The position numbers were made by a program, and so were the translations under genes. The notes below the pieces were generated by a model. That model ran no database searches and was not told the DNA's origin. It was given only the letters and a program-made list of their open reading frames with translations. From an uncultured bacterium (GTDB lineage Bacteria; Pseudomonadota; Alphaproteobacteria; Rhodospirillales; Rhodospirillaceae), in contig CAISTS010000050.1 in assembly GCA_903888485.1 (NCBI GenBank), forward strand, positions 26,221 to 90,220: 64,000 bases of DNA, written 5' to 3'. Of this stretch, positions 48,027 to 57,521 are shown piece after piece. Numbering within the stretch: the first letter of the stretch is position 1; each line of letters begins with the position of its first letter.

Positions 48027-49031
48027 ATGAGCAAAACCGCCGCCAGCGCCGCCACCACCTCCGTATCCGTTCCCGCCACCAGCGCCGGTGTGCGCCTGGA
48101 CAAATGGCTGGCCGAGGCCATCCCCGAGGTTTCGCGCTCGCGTCTGCAGGCGCTGATCGCCGAGGGTGCGGTGACCGTCGCCGGCGCGGTCGAGACCGAT
48201 CCCGCCATGCGCCTCAAAAGCGGGCAGAGCGTGAAGCTCAAAATGCCGGCGGCGGTGGACGCCACACCTGAAGCCCAAGAGATCGACCTTGATGTGGTTT
48301 ACGAGGACGAACACCTGATCGTCGTCAACAAGCCCGTCGGCATGGTGGTGCACCCTGCCCCCGGCAATCCCGACAACACCCTGGTCAATGCGCTGCTGGC
48401 GCACTGCAAGGGAACGCTGTCGGGCATTGGCGGCGTCAAGCGCCCCGGCATCGTGCACCGCATCGACAAGGACACCAGCGGCCTCTTGGTCGCCGCGAAG
48501 ACCGAGAAGGCCCACGCGGGTCTGTCGGAGCAGTTCGCCGCCCACAGTCTCGACCGCACTTACGATGCGCTGGTGTGGGGCGTGCCGCCTTATGAATCGG
48601 ATCAGATCATCGGCGCCATCGGGCGCAGCCGCCATAACCGCCAGAAGATGGCCATCGTCAAGCGCGGCGGCAAAGAAGCCGAGACGGGTTATCGCGTGGT
48701 CGATGTGTTCGGCGAGATCGCAAGCCATGTGCGCTGCAAGCTCAAGACCGGACGCACGCACCAGATCCGCGTGCACATGGCCAGCATCGGGCACCCGCTC
48801 ATCGGCGACGAAACCTACGGCTCCAACCGCCGCCGCTCCATGAAGAACGTGCCGCCCGAAGTGGCCACCATGCTGAAATCATTCCCGCGCCAGGCCCTGC
48901 ACGCCACCACGCTCGGCTTCGTGCATCCCATCACCGGCAAGACGATGAAGTTCCAGCGCGACCCGCCGGAGGATTTCATGGGGCTGTTGGAAGGATTGCA
49001 GGCGGTGGAAGTGGAAGAGGACGAAGAATAG
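48027..49031 (+). CDS. rluD: RluA/RluD-family 23S rRNA pseudouridine synthase
   Basis: Converts uridines to pseudouridine in rRNA (RluD type, probably 23S rRNA helix 69). An N-terminal S4 RNA-binding domain (VRLDKWLAEAIPEVSRSRLQ) is followed by the catalytic motif VHRIDKDTSGLL, where the Asp in HRID is the nucleophile, and the family's C-terminal KTGRTHQIRVH. The ATG at 48027 (334 aa) keeps the S4 domain near the N-terminus; the longer in-frame start reads through the preceding intergenic stretch. It diverges from the JAMM gene. Confidence 0.93.
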   Translation: MSKTAASAATTSVSVPATSAGVRLDKWLAEAIPEVSRSRLQALIAEGAVTVAGAVETDPAMRLKSGQSVKLKMPAAVDATPEAQEIDLDVVYEDEHLIVVNKPVGMVVHPAPGNPDNTLVNALLAHCKGTLSGIGGVKRPGIVHRIDKDTSGLLVAAKTEKAHAGLSEQFAAHSLDRTYDALVWGVPPYESDQIIGAIGRSRHNRQKMAIVKRGGKEAETGYRVVDVFGEIASHVRCKLKTGRTHQIRVHMASIGHPLIGDETYGSNRRRSMKNVPPEVATMLKSFPRQALHATTLGFVHPITGKTMKFQRDPPEDFMGLLEGLQAVEVEEDEE

Positions 49032-49106
49032 GAGGAGCGGACTTCTGGTGCCGCTTGCTGCCTCCGGAATCCATTGAAAGGTCTATGACGGCGGCGCAGA
49101 TTCGCC

Positions 49107-49628
49107 TCACCGCGTCCGCCCGCCGGGCGCGACCGGTTCGGCGGACATCATGGCCGCCTGAGCGGCAGCGGCGTCAGCGGCCTTGCCGCCTTCGGGCGCG
49201 TAGACCGACTCAACGTCCGGTCCCCACTTTTGCACCAGTTCGCGTTGTTGTGCGCGCAGCGCGGTGATGCGGTGGCCGGAGGTTATGGTCATGAAGGCCG
49301 AGACGGCGGCCGGCGTAGTCGAATCTATCGCCCAGCCGAGCATGGCCGCGCCGTAGAACACCAGCCAGGCGAAGACGTTCGTGATGATGCCGACCGCGTT
49401 TGCCACCGTGTGGCCTTCGGTCCAAAGGTCGGCAAGATAGGGCGCTGTGCCGGCGAGGTTCATGGCCCCGACCGTCAGTCCGCCGTAATAGCCCTTGCCG
49501 CGCTCGAGTATGAACGCGACGCCCGTCGGCACCAGCGCAACGGCGAGCACGATCACCGTCGGGATGATCATGAGGCCGATGGGGATGGCCAGCATGACGT
49601 AGAGGAAAGCTTGTTTGCGGTTCTTCAT
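49107..49628 (-). CDS. Small membrane protein paired with the pseudokinase
   Basis: A 173-residue membrane protein with about three helices (AFLYVMLAIPIGLMIIPTVIVLAVALVP, the region near 50-60, and NAVGIITNVFAWLVFYGAAMLGWAI) and a soluble C-terminal tail rich in Ala/Gln. No known family recognised. It starts 10 bp after the end of the pseudokinase gene on the same strand, so the pair is almost certainly co-transcribed and may form one system. Confidence 0.78.
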   Translation of the reverse strand: MKNRKQAFLYVMLAIPIGLMIIPTVIVLAVALVPTGVAFILERGKGYYGGLTVGAMNLAGTAPYLADLWTEGHTVANAVGIITNVFAWLVFYGAAMLGWAIDSTTPAAVSAFMTITSGHRITALRAQQRELVQKWGPDVESVYAPEGGKAADAAAAQAAMMSAEPVAPGGRTR

Positions 49629-49638
49629 GGCGGCGGCC

Positions 49639-51819
49639 CTAGAACACCGCGCCCATCAACACGATCAACAACGTGATCGTCATGATGACGGTGGCGGCGA
49701 CCGCGCCGGTCTGGCGGCCCAGCTTGATGGCCGATTCCTGGCGATCGACCTGGCCATGCTCGAAGTCATAGATCAGTTTTTCAGCCGTGGCGTATTCAGC
49801 CTTGGCCCATGCGAACCCTTCGGCGTCGCGCTGGCGCTCTTCGGGATTATCGAGATAGTTGTAAAGCTCCGCGAGGTTGCCCTTGCGCACCATCTTCGGG
49901 ATCTCCTTCTCGAGATCCTTGCACTTGTTGCGGTTCTGATAGCTGTTGATGACCGGCGCCATGAGACCGCCGACCCAGCCCGTCAATCCGTAAAGAGTCT
50001 CAGGACCCAAACGCCACTGCACAATGGCCAGCACCGAAAGCATGCCGATGGTGGCGCGGTCGGGGCGCGAGTCGTTCATGGCGTCGATCTGCGCGCCGGT
50101 ACCCTTGGCGTATCGCGCACGCAGGAACGCGGCGATGTGGCGGTCCACGGGCCACAACTTGGTATTGGCGCTCTTCGACGCAGCATCGAGCGCCGGCAGA
50201 ACGCCCTTTACCTCCATGACGTATTGCGTGTCGATGAGTGGCGAAAGACACGGCAACCACTCGTTCAGCTCGTAGACGCAGCGCTCGGCGCCGGCGCCGG
50301 AGTTCGGGTCCTTCAGGTAGTTCTTGAGGTCGCGGTAAACGGTCTCGAACTGCTGATTGTCGGCGGTGGTCTTGCCGGTCTGCGCCGTCAGCCAACCGCG
50401 CCAGAGGTCGCGGTTGATGAAATCGGTGAAGGGCTGGAGCTTCTGTTTGCGCAGGATCGCAATCGCCAGGGCCGCTCCGAAGCCTTCGATGAAGCAACGG
50501 AAGTCGCGCAGGCGCACGGGGGCCTTCGGATCCATCAGGCTGAGCACACGCGCAACAATTACGTCATCCGTATCGGCCTTGTTGCCGCCGCCCCAGGCGG
50601 TGGCTGTCTTGATGGCCGAGGCGATGCCGTCGGCAAGCTCGTTGAGCTCGTGACCGCGCCGGATCCAGATCTCGAGCGTGCCATCGCTGATGATACCGAT
50701 GGCCTTTTCCCAGTTCTGGTGCATTGCAAATGCAAGCGGCCGAACGGCGTGAAATTCCTGATCGGCGAACCTCAGCGGACGTTGCGCCTGGGATTCCGCC
50801 TTGGCCTGAATGGGCGTGAGGCGCTTGCCGTTGAGCCAGAGGTCGATGTTGGTCGCCTGCCAACGCTGCTCGGGATCGTCAGTCAGGAGGCCGCGCAAGC
50901 ACTCGATCAAGGCAACGGGCATGCGCTCGTCGCCGACCAGCGCGGAGTAGGAGCCGGTGGCGATCTTGCGGCGAATGATTTCGGCGTCGGACACACCCGG
51001 CATGGGGTGGCGGCCGATGTTGAGCATCAGCACTGACGCGCCGAATGAATACATATCGTCGGCATAAGTACCGGCGCCGCGTCCCGACGGCATGGCCATG
51101 CCGGACTCGATAGGTTCCATCACCACCGGCTGATCGTGGGCGGGCACGGATGTCACACAATCGCCGAGCACGATCTTGGTGCGCGCCTCGTCCATGTAAT
51201 AGAGGTTGTCGGGGCGGATAGCGCGGTGCGCGATACCTTTCAGACTGAGCTCAACCAAGCCGTCGGCGATCGGCTTGATGACCGCGCGCGCGAACTGGTG
51301 GTCCGGGATGCGTTTGAACGTAGCGTTCATCGAATCCATCACGCGCCCGCCGAGCGGACGGTGATAAATGACGATCACGCATTTACGGTCGGCGAGCGGC
51401 CATTCGGCGACGCCCCAGTCGACCATGTGCAAAATGGCGGGGATCTCGAGGCCCTTGAGCACGCGCATAACGCTGATGCGCGCCGGCATGTCGGACTTGC
51501 AGACAAGCGCGTAAAGCGGGCGGCCTTCCTGTTTTCTGTCGGCGACTTCGTAAGCGAGCGCGTTCGGCATGTCGAGCGACGGAATCGGCCGGTCGCAGTA
51601 AAGCGTGAAGCGGTCGCGCACGACGATGAAGCTGCCGCTCGCCGATGGCGCGCCATTGGTTTTCGCGCCGTTTCCGTTTCCGTTTTTAGGAGGAGTGGGT
51701 GCTGATGCCGGTGACTCGGCCGCCCCCGCGGGAGCGGCGGGAACAGGTACGAGCGTTGGCGCTCCCTGCCGCTGTTGAGGCACGGGCGCTTGTCTGAGGT
51801 CCGCAGCCGCTTCGGCCAT
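49639..51819 (-). CDS. Tail-anchored protein-kinase-like pseudokinase
   Basis: A 726-residue protein. A Pro/Ala-rich leader (about 1-62) is followed by a Ser/Thr-kinase-like lobe (about 65-340). The beta-3 Lys is probably in YALVCKS. The catalytic loop reads HRAIRPDN, so the catalytic Asp of HRD is Ala200; the Mg-binding Asn and the Asp of the LGDC (DFG-position) motif remain. The activation loop lacks a clear APE, yet the F-helix Asp (ADDMYSFG) is present. A long helical region follows (about 340-700), then one C-terminal membrane helix (ATVIMTITLLIVLMGAVF), giving a tail anchor with the bulk in the cytoplasm. Likely a signalling scaffold or sensor rather than a kinase. Confidence 0.8.
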   Translation of the reverse strand: MAEAAADLRQAPVPQQRQGAPTLVPVPAAPAGAAESPASAPTPPKNGNGNGAKTNGAPSASGSFIVVRDRFTLYCDRPIPSLDMPNALAYEVADRKQEGRPLYALVCKSDMPARISVMRVLKGLEIPAILHMVDWGVAEWPLADRKCVIVIYHRPLGGRVMDSMNATFKRIPDHQFARAVIKPIADGLVELSLKGIAHRAIRPDNLYYMDEARTKIVLGDCVTSVPAHDQPVVMEPIESGMAMPSGRGAGTYADDMYSFGASVLMLNIGRHPMPGVSDAEIIRRKIATGSYSALVGDERMPVALIECLRGLLTDDPEQRWQATNIDLWLNGKRLTPIQAKAESQAQRPLRFADQEFHAVRPLAFAMHQNWEKAIGIISDGTLEIWIRRGHELNELADGIASAIKTATAWGGGNKADTDDVIVARVLSLMDPKAPVRLRDFRCFIEGFGAALAIAILRKQKLQPFTDFINRDLWRGWLTAQTGKTTADNQQFETVYRDLKNYLKDPNSGAGAERCVYELNEWLPCLSPLIDTQYVMEVKGVLPALDAASKSANTKLWPVDRHIAAFLRARYAKGTGAQIDAMNDSRPDRATIGMLSVLAIVQWRLGPETLYGLTGWVGGLMAPVINSYQNRNKCKDLEKEIPKMVRKGNLAELYNYLDNPEERQRDAEGFAWAKAEYATAEKLIYDFEHGQVDRQESAIKLGRQTGAVAATVIMTITLLIVLMGAVF

Positions 51820-51990
51820 GGCACAACAGTCCTTAGCAAAATCAGACCGGCTTCTGCCGATCCAACGGGCATTCTATGGAAAGGAAGGGGTGTACACAAC
51901 CGCCGAAAAGGCCTCAGACGGCTGGTTTTTCAGGGATTTATCGCGTCGAAACGAGGTCAAAAACCTAATTTTGGCGGTTTTGGCTCCGTA

Positions 51991-52094
51991 ACGACCCCTC
52001 CCTAACCCTCCCCTTGCAGGGGAGGGAGTAAGACAACCGGCGCCCCTTTGCCCCCCACCACCCCCCTGAAAGGGGGAGGCTCGGAGGGGGTCGT
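51991..52094. repeat. GC-rich compound inverted-repeat element
   Basis: About 104 bp with outer inverted repeats ACGACCCCTCC (51991-52001) and GGAGGGGGTCGT (52083-52094). Inside are two hairpins, CCCTCCCC/GGGGAGGG and CCCCCT/AGGGGG. It lies just past the purA stop codon and does not code. The form resembles small mobile palindromic repeats common in alphaproteobacterial intergenic space; its copy number cannot be checked here. Confidence 0.6.
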
Positions 52095-52105
52095 TTTTCG
52101 ATCCC

Positions 52106-53395
52106 TCAATCCAGGAACGGGTCGCGGACCAGGATGGTGTCGTCGCGCTCGGGGCTGGTGGACAGGAGCGCGACCGGCGTTTCGATCAGCTCCTCGATGC
52201 GGCGGATGTACTTGATGGCCTCGGCCGGCAGTTGGGCCCAACTGCGCGCGCCGCGCGTCGAGCAGTTCCAGCCGGTCATGGTTTCGAAGATCGGTTTCAC
52301 CGCCGCCTGCTGGCCCATGCCTGAAGGAAAGCGGTTGATGCGCGCGCCGTTCAATTCGTATGCGACACACACCTTCAGCTCCGTGAGCGTATCGAGCACG
52401 TCGAGCTTGGTGAGCGCGATGCCAGTGATGCCGCCGACCTTCGTGGCCTGGCGCACCATGACGGCGTCGAACCAGCCGCAGCGGCGCTTGCGCCCCGTGA
52501 CCGTGCCGAACTCGTGACCGCGTTCGCCGAGGAGCTGGCCGATACTGTCCGTGAGCTCGGTGGGGAACGGCCCCGAACCGACGCGCGTGGTGTAGGCCTT
52601 GGTGATTCCAAGCACATAGCCCACCGCGCCCGGGCCGATGCCGGAGCCGGCGGCAGCTTGGCCGGAGACAGTATTGGACGAGGTCACGTAGGGGTACGTG
52701 CCGTGATCGACATCGAGCATCGCGCCTTGCGCGCCCTCGAAGAGGATGCGGCTGCGGTCGCGTCGGGCATCGGCCATGATCTCCCACACCGGGGCGGCGT
52801 AGGGCAGGATCTTCGGTGCGATCTCCTTGATCTGCGCGATGAGCTCGGCGCCGTTCACCTCTGGCTGGCCCATACCGCGATAGAGCGCGTTGTGGTGCGC
52901 CAGCATGCGCTCGACTTTGTAAGCAATGGTCGCGTCGTCGGCGAGGTCGCATACCCGCAGCGCGCGGCGCGCGACTTTGTCTTCATAGGCCGGCCCGATG
53001 CCGCGCCCGGTGGTGCCGATTTGGCCCGAACCCGCGGCTGTTTCACGCGCCTGGTCGAGGCGGCGATGCAAAGGCAGGATGAGTGCGGCGTTGTCGGCGA
53101 GCTTCAAGACCTTGGGCGTGATCTCGATGCCCTGATCGCCGACGCGCTTGATTTCGTCGAGCAGCGCCCAGGGATCAACGACGACACCGTTGCCGATGAT
53201 CGACGGCTTGCCGCGCACGACGCCTGATGGAAGCAGCGAGAGCTTGTAGGTCTTGCCGTCGATGACAAGCGTATGGCCCGCGTTGTGGCCGCCCTGGAAG
53301 CGCACGACCATGTCGGCGCGTTCTGACAGCCAGTCAACGATCTTGCCTTTACCTTCGTCGCCCCATTGCGCGCCGACGACCGCTACGTTCGCCAT
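52106..53395 (-). CDS. purA: Adenylosuccinate synthetase
   Basis: Joins IMP and aspartate with GTP on the way to AMP. GTP-binding loop [12 protein letters not shown] is at residues 12-23, followed by [12 protein letters not shown]; then the IMP/GTP segments [14 protein letters not shown] and the C-terminal GWFDAV region. 429 residues. The gene begins 6 bp after hisZ ends. Confidence 0.97.
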   Translation of the reverse strand: MANVAVVGAQWGDEGKGKIVDWLSERADMVVRFQGGHNAGHTLVIDGKTYKLSLLPSGVVRGKPSIIGNGVVVDPWALLDEIKRVGDQGIEITPKVLKLADNAALILPLHRRLDQARETAAGSGQIGTTGRGIGPAYEDKVARRALRVCDLADDATIAYKVERMLAHHNALYRGMGQPEVNGAELIAQIKEIAPKILPYAAPVWEIMADARRDRSRILFEGAQGAMLDVDHGTYPYVTSSNTVSGQAAAGSGIGPGAVGYVLGITKAYTTRVGSGPFPTELTDSIGQLLGERGHEFGTVTGRKRRCGWFDAVMVRQATKVGGITGIALTKLDVLDTLTELKVCVAYELNGARINRFPSGMGQQAAVKPIFETMTGWNCSTRGARSWAQLPAEAIKYIRRIEELIETPVALLSTSPERDDTILVRDPFLD

Positions 53396-53401
53396 GGTGA
53401 T

Positions 53402-54535
53402 CTAGTTCCCTTTGAGTTCGTTGGCAGCATCGCCCGCAAGCACGTGCGTGCAGCCGAGACGGCGCGCTTCGGCGTCGTCGTCATTGGTTTTGGCGAGGCC
53501 GGCGACCACGCGCCAGCCTTTGGACTGCCACGCGGCAATCGCCGCGCGTTTTGTGCCGAAGGGCGCGAACAATGTCTTCTCAGCCCCATTGCGCGGCACG
53601 ACGCCGATCAGCGCATCGACGAAGAACGTGGCTCCCGTGGCCGGCTCGTTCTGGCCGAGCGAATAGCGCCCTCCCCGGCCCAACTCGCGCTGCGAGCCGC
53701 GCGCAAAGACCGAGAACGTGACGCCGGTGTGGTACTCGAAGCCACGGTTCTCGACGGCGTCCACTGTGAGCGCGAGGTTCGGCGCGGCGATGCGCACGCC
53801 TTTCGCCACGTCCATGAGGCTCTGCCATTCCTTCTGCGCCGCCGGCGGCAACGCGAGCTTGGCGAGTTTGGCCTCGGCGGTCTCAAAGGGGCCCGACGCT
53901 TCGACAAGTGCAGTGAGCAGCGCACCCCCTGCTCCGCCCGCGGCTTTGATCTCGGCGACGTCCTTATGATCGAGGGCAGCGCGCAGGCGCGGCCCATCCG
54001 TCGGCGCATGGGCGGCGAGGATCGCCAGCACCAAAGTCGGCAAACCGAGGTCGATGCTGACGTCCTTCACGCCCAAGGCTTCCAGCGCTTCGGCGACGAC
54101 CACAATGGCTTCGGCATCGGCCGCGCCCGGCGCTGCGCCGATCAACTCGAAACCGGCTTGGGAGAACTGACGCTCAGGCTCGAGCTGCGAGCCCTTCACG
54201 CGCAGGACCTGGCCTGCGTACATCAGACGCAGGGGGCGCGGCGCGCTCGCCAATCTGGTGGCGGCGATGCGGGCGATCTGGGTGGTGATGTCGGCGCGCA
54301 CGCCCAAGGTCCGGTGCGAGACCGGATCGAGCATGCGGAAGATGCGCGAGCCCATGGCCGTACCCACACCCGACAACAGCGTCTCTTCGAACTCGACCAG
54401 CGGCGGCTTGACCAGCACGTAGCCGTTGGCGGCGAAGCTCCTTTTCAGCCGGTCGATCACGGCTGACTCGAATCCCGCGTCGGGCGGCAGTACGTCGCGC
54501 AGGCCTTCAGGCAGCAGGGTTCGTGAATCGCTCAT
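53402..54535 (-). CDS. hisZ: ATP phosphoribosyltransferase regulatory subunit
   Basis: HisZ is the catalytically inactive, HisRS-like partner of the short HisG; together they carry out the first step of histidine synthesis. The class II synthetase-like fold shows LPEGLRDVLPPDA near the N-terminus, RMLDPVSHRTLGVRADITTQIARI and, near residues 310-335, GGRYSLG. Its presence implies a short-form HisG elsewhere. It is placed between purA and serA as in many alphaproteobacteria. 377 residues, normal. Confidence 0.93.
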   Translation of the reverse strand: MSDSRTLLPEGLRDVLPPDAGFESAVIDRLKRSFAANGYVLVKPPLVEFEETLLSGVGTAMGSRIFRMLDPVSHRTLGVRADITTQIARIAATRLASAPRPLRLMYAGQVLRVKGSQLEPERQFSQAGFELIGAAPGAADAEAIVVVAEALEALGVKDVSIDLGLPTLVLAILAAHAPTDGPRLRAALDHKDVAEIKAAGGAGGALLTALVEASGPFETAEAKLAKLALPPAAQKEWQSLMDVAKGVRIAAPNLALTVDAVENRGFEYHTGVTFSVFARGSQRELGRGGRYSLGQNEPATGATFFVDALIGVVPRNGAEKTLFAPFGTKRAAIAAWQSKGWRVVAGLAKTNDDDAEARRLGCTHVLAGDAANELKGN

Positions 54536-54620
54536 GACTCAGGCTGAAACGGGGTGGAAAGCAAACGCGCGGTTATACGCTTCCGGGCGCTTCGCAACAA
54601 GGTCGCAAAGCATTGTCACA

Positions 54621-54941
54621 TCAAAGCTTTGCGGTCTTACGTGTGGGGACCTTGAAGGTGGTTTTGTCGTATTCGGCACGAGCGCGGCGCAGGTCGCGTT
54701 CGCGCAGCAGGATAATCACGGCCACGCCCGCTACGCCGAGCCCAATCAACGGCAGCAGCGCAACGATGAAGATCGGCACGCCCGCAAACCGCAGGCCGAA
54801 GGGCGGCAGGTTGAAGTCAGTCCGGAACAACCCCACGAGCAGCACGCCCGCGACAATGCCCAGGCGCATCCGCGTCTTGACGCGGATCTTGGCCAGGGCG
54901 TCGTCGAGATTGGCCTGCGCACGCTGTGGATCGATCAGCAT
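54621..54941 (-). CDS. Small membrane protein between hisZ and serA
   Basis: A 106-residue protein with two predicted membrane helices (LGIVAGVLLVGLF and VPIFIVALLPLIGLGVAGVAVIILL), a charged N-terminal helix and a basic C-terminus. No family recognised. It lies 24 bp downstream of serA on the same strand, so it is probably in the same transcript. Confidence 0.75.
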   Translation of the reverse strand: MLIDPQRAQANLDDALAKIRVKTRMRLGIVAGVLLVGLFRTDFNLPPFGLRFAGVPIFIVALLPLIGLGVAGVAVIILLRERDLRRARAEYDKTTFKVPTRKTAKL

Positions 54942-54965
54942 GCGCAGATTTTAGCCAAATCCGCT

Positions 54966-56549
54966 TTAGAACGCGAGCCTTTGGGCCTGCTTCACGTGCG
55001 GCAGAGCCTTCACCTTGGCCAAAAGATCGTCCGGCACCGCCTGATCGAGCTGGAGCAGCGCGATGGCGTCGCCGCCCGACTTGGCGCGGCCCAGGTGGAA
55101 CGAGGCGATGTTGATGCCCGCCTGCCCCAGCGCCGAGCCGAGCGCGCCGATAAAGCCCGGCTTGTCGGTGTTGGTGACATAGAGCATGTGCGCGCCGATC
55201 TCAGCCTCGATGTGGATGCTGTCGATGTCCACCAAGCGCGGCATGTTGCCGCCAAAGAGCGTGCCGGAGACGGCGGCCTTGCCCTTGTCGGTAGTGACGG
55301 TGAGCGTGACCAGGGTCTGGTAGAAGTCGTTCTTGTCCTGCTTGATCTCGGTGACCTTGATGTCGCGTTCGCGCGCGATGGCGGGTGCGTTCACCATGTT
55401 GACGCTTTCCATGAGCGGGCTCATCAAGCCCTTCAGCACGATGGCAGTGAGCGGGCGGGTGTTGAGCGCGGCGACCGCGCCGGCGTATTCGACGGTGACG
55501 CCCTTCAGGCCCGATTGCACCAGTTGGCCGGCGAAGCTGCCGAGCTCTTCGGCGAGTTTCATGTAGGGTTTCAGCTTCGGCGCGTCTTCGGCCGAGACCG
55601 AGGCCATGTTAAGGGCATTCGTGACGGCACCGGAAAGCAGATAGTCGGAAAGCTGCTCGGCGACCTGAAGTGCCACGTTCTCTTGCGCTTCGTTGGTCGA
55701 GGCGCCGAGGTGCGGCGTGCAGACGACCTTTTCCATGCCGAACAGCGGGTTGGCCTTGGCAGGTTCTTCCTCGAATACGTCGAGCGCCGCGCCGGCGACC
55801 TGCCCGCTTTCGATGGCGGCTTTGAGGTCCGCTTCGTTGACGAGGCCGCCGCGCGCGCAATTGATGATGCGCACGCCCTTCTTCATCTTGGCGAAGGACT
55901 TGGCGCTGATGATGCCGCGCGTGTTGTCGGTCAGCGGCGTGTGCAAGGTGATGAAATCGGCGCGGGCGAAGATGGCATCCAGATCGCCCTTCTCGACGCC
56001 GAGATCGCGGGCGCGCTCTTCGGAGAGATAGGGATCGTAAGCGATGACCTTCATCTTCAGGCCGAGCGCGCGGTCGGCGACGATGGAGCCGATGTTGCCG
56101 CAGCCGATGACGCCCAAGGTCTTGCCGTAGAGCTCGACGCCCATGAACTTGTTTTTCTCCCACTTGCCGGCGTGAGTGGACGCGCTGGCGGTCGGGATGT
56201 CGCGCGCGAGAGCCATCATCATCGAGATGGCATGCTCGGCGGTGGTGATCGCATTGCCAAAGGGCGTGTTCATCACGACAACGCCGCGCGCGGTGGCGGC
56301 TTCGACATCGACGTTGTCGACGCCGATGCCCGCGCGTCCGACGACCTTCAGCTTGGGCGCGGCGGCGAGCACAGCAGCGGTCACCTTGGTATTCGAGCGG
56401 ATGGCGAGGCCATCGTAATCCTTGATGATGGCGATCAGTTCTTCGGGCTTGAGGCCGGTCTTGACGTCGACGTCGACGCCACGGTTCTTGAAGATCTGGA
56501 CGGCAGCTTCGCTCAGCTTGTCGCTGATAAGGACCTTAGGCTTGGACAC
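54966..56549 (-). CDS. serA: D-3-phosphoglycerate dehydrogenase
   Basis: First step of serine synthesis: oxidises 3-phosphoglycerate with NAD. The NAD-binding motif [16 protein letters not shown] and the GVDNVD start of the substrate region are present, followed by the H-E-R type residues in [15 protein letters not shown] and the C-terminal ACT-like regulatory region ([31 protein letters not shown]). 527 residues, the long form. The start is GTG 56549 with AAGGGG upstream. A transporter gene lies between it and serC. Confidence 0.97.
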   Translation of the reverse strand: MSKPKVLISDKLSEAAVQIFKNRGVDVDVKTGLKPEELIAIIKDYDGLAIRSNTKVTAAVLAAAPKLKVVGRAGIGVDNVDVEAATARGVVVMNTPFGNAITTAEHAISMMMALARDIPTASASTHAGKWEKNKFMGVELYGKTLGVIGCGNIGSIVADRALGLKMKVIAYDPYLSEERARDLGVEKGDLDAIFARADFITLHTPLTDNTRGIISAKSFAKMKKGVRIINCARGGLVNEADLKAAIESGQVAGAALDVFEEEPAKANPLFGMEKVVCTPHLGASTNEAQENVALQVAEQLSDYLLSGAVTNALNMASVSAEDAPKLKPYMKLAEELGSFAGQLVQSGLKGVTVEYAGAVAALNTRPLTAIVLKGLMSPLMESVNMVNAPAIARERDIKVTEIKQDKNDFYQTLVTLTVTTDKGKAAVSGTLFGGNMPRLVDIDSIHIEAEIGAHMLYVTNTDKPGFIGALGSALGQAGINIASFHLGRAKSGGDAIALLQLDQAVPDDLLAKVKALPHVKQAQRLAF

Positions 56550-56596
56550 TTGGTGAACCCCTTTTGTTGCGGGCTTTTTCTATCCGCCCGGCGCGG

Positions 56597-57511
56597 CTAT
56601 TTCAAGGTGGACGGCGCTGGCGCGCGTATCGGAAACCGGCTTTCCAACGCAACGATCACAAGCGCCGCCCAGACACAACCGAAGGATATGAGATCGATTT
56701 GACTGAAAGCCTCGCCGAATCCGAAAACCGCCATCAACAGCGTGATCGACGGCGCAAGGTACTGCAGGAATCCCAGGGTGGTCAGGCGGATGCGTCGGGC
56801 CCCGGCGGCGAACAGCGCCAGCGGAATCGCGGTCACGGGCCCGGCCCCTATCAACATGGAGTTGGTCAGCGTCCTGTCCGACGGGAACACGCCGGTATGG
56901 TCGGAGGCCCACCAGAGTACGAGCCCCAGCGCAAAGGGGAACATCAGCGCGGTCTCGACGAGGAGGCCGTCCAGCGCCGCCACGGGCGCTTTCTTGCGCA
57001 AGTATCCATACAGGCCAAAACTGATGGCCAGCGCCGGCGCGATCCAGGGAACGTGGCCGAGCGCCGCGATCTGCACGACCAGGCCAATCGTAGCTAGCCC
57101 AATGCAGGCTGCACGGATGCGTGAAATGCGTTCGCCAAAGAACGCCAGACCGAGCGCAAAGGATACCAGCGGCGTGATGTAGTAGCCGAGGCTGGCTTCG
57201 ACGAGTTGATCGGTCTCGACGCAATAAATGTAGAGCAGCCAGTTGCCGGTGATGAGAGTGCCGGTGACAGCCAGCGTGCCGAGTGTCCGCGGCGTCCGTA
57301 TGGCCTCGAGCACACGCGGCAAATGGCCGCGCACGATGATAATCAACCCAACGAACACCGCGCTCCAAATCACGCGGTGCGTGATGATCTCGACGGCCGG
57401 CACTTCGAGGAAGCGCCAATAGATCGGCATCACACCCCAAAGGGTGTACGCCGCCGCGGCATATATGACGCCCGCGCGTTCTTCCGAAGTCTGCGCGGGG
57501 TGATCGTTCAT
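56597..57511 (-). CDS. rarD: EamA/RarD-family transporter
   Basis: A 304-residue integral membrane protein with about 10 helices (two EamA repeats); the N-terminal GVIYAAAAYTLWGVMPIYW helix and the second-repeat end FLQYLAPSITLLMAVFGFGEAF resemble RarD. RarD-like proteins are drug/metabolite exporters of uncertain substrate. It sits 10 bp after serC and 47 bp before serA on the same strand, which makes a role linked to serine or its precursors a reasonable guess, but nothing in the sequence proves it. Confidence 0.85.
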   Translation of the reverse strand: MNDHPAQTSEERAGVIYAAAAYTLWGVMPIYWRFLEVPAVEIITHRVIWSAVFVGLIIIVRGHLPRVLEAIRTPRTLGTLAVTGTLITGNWLLYIYCVETDQLVEASLGYYITPLVSFALGLAFFGERISRIRAACIGLATIGLVVQIAALGHVPWIAPALAISFGLYGYLRKKAPVAALDGLLVETALMFPFALGLVLWWASDHTGVFPSDRTLTNSMLIGAGPVTAIPLALFAAGARRIRLTTLGFLQYLAPSITLLMAVFGFGEAFSQIDLISFGCVWAALVIVALESRFPIRAPAPSTLK

Positions 57512-57521
57512 GCTATCCGCG

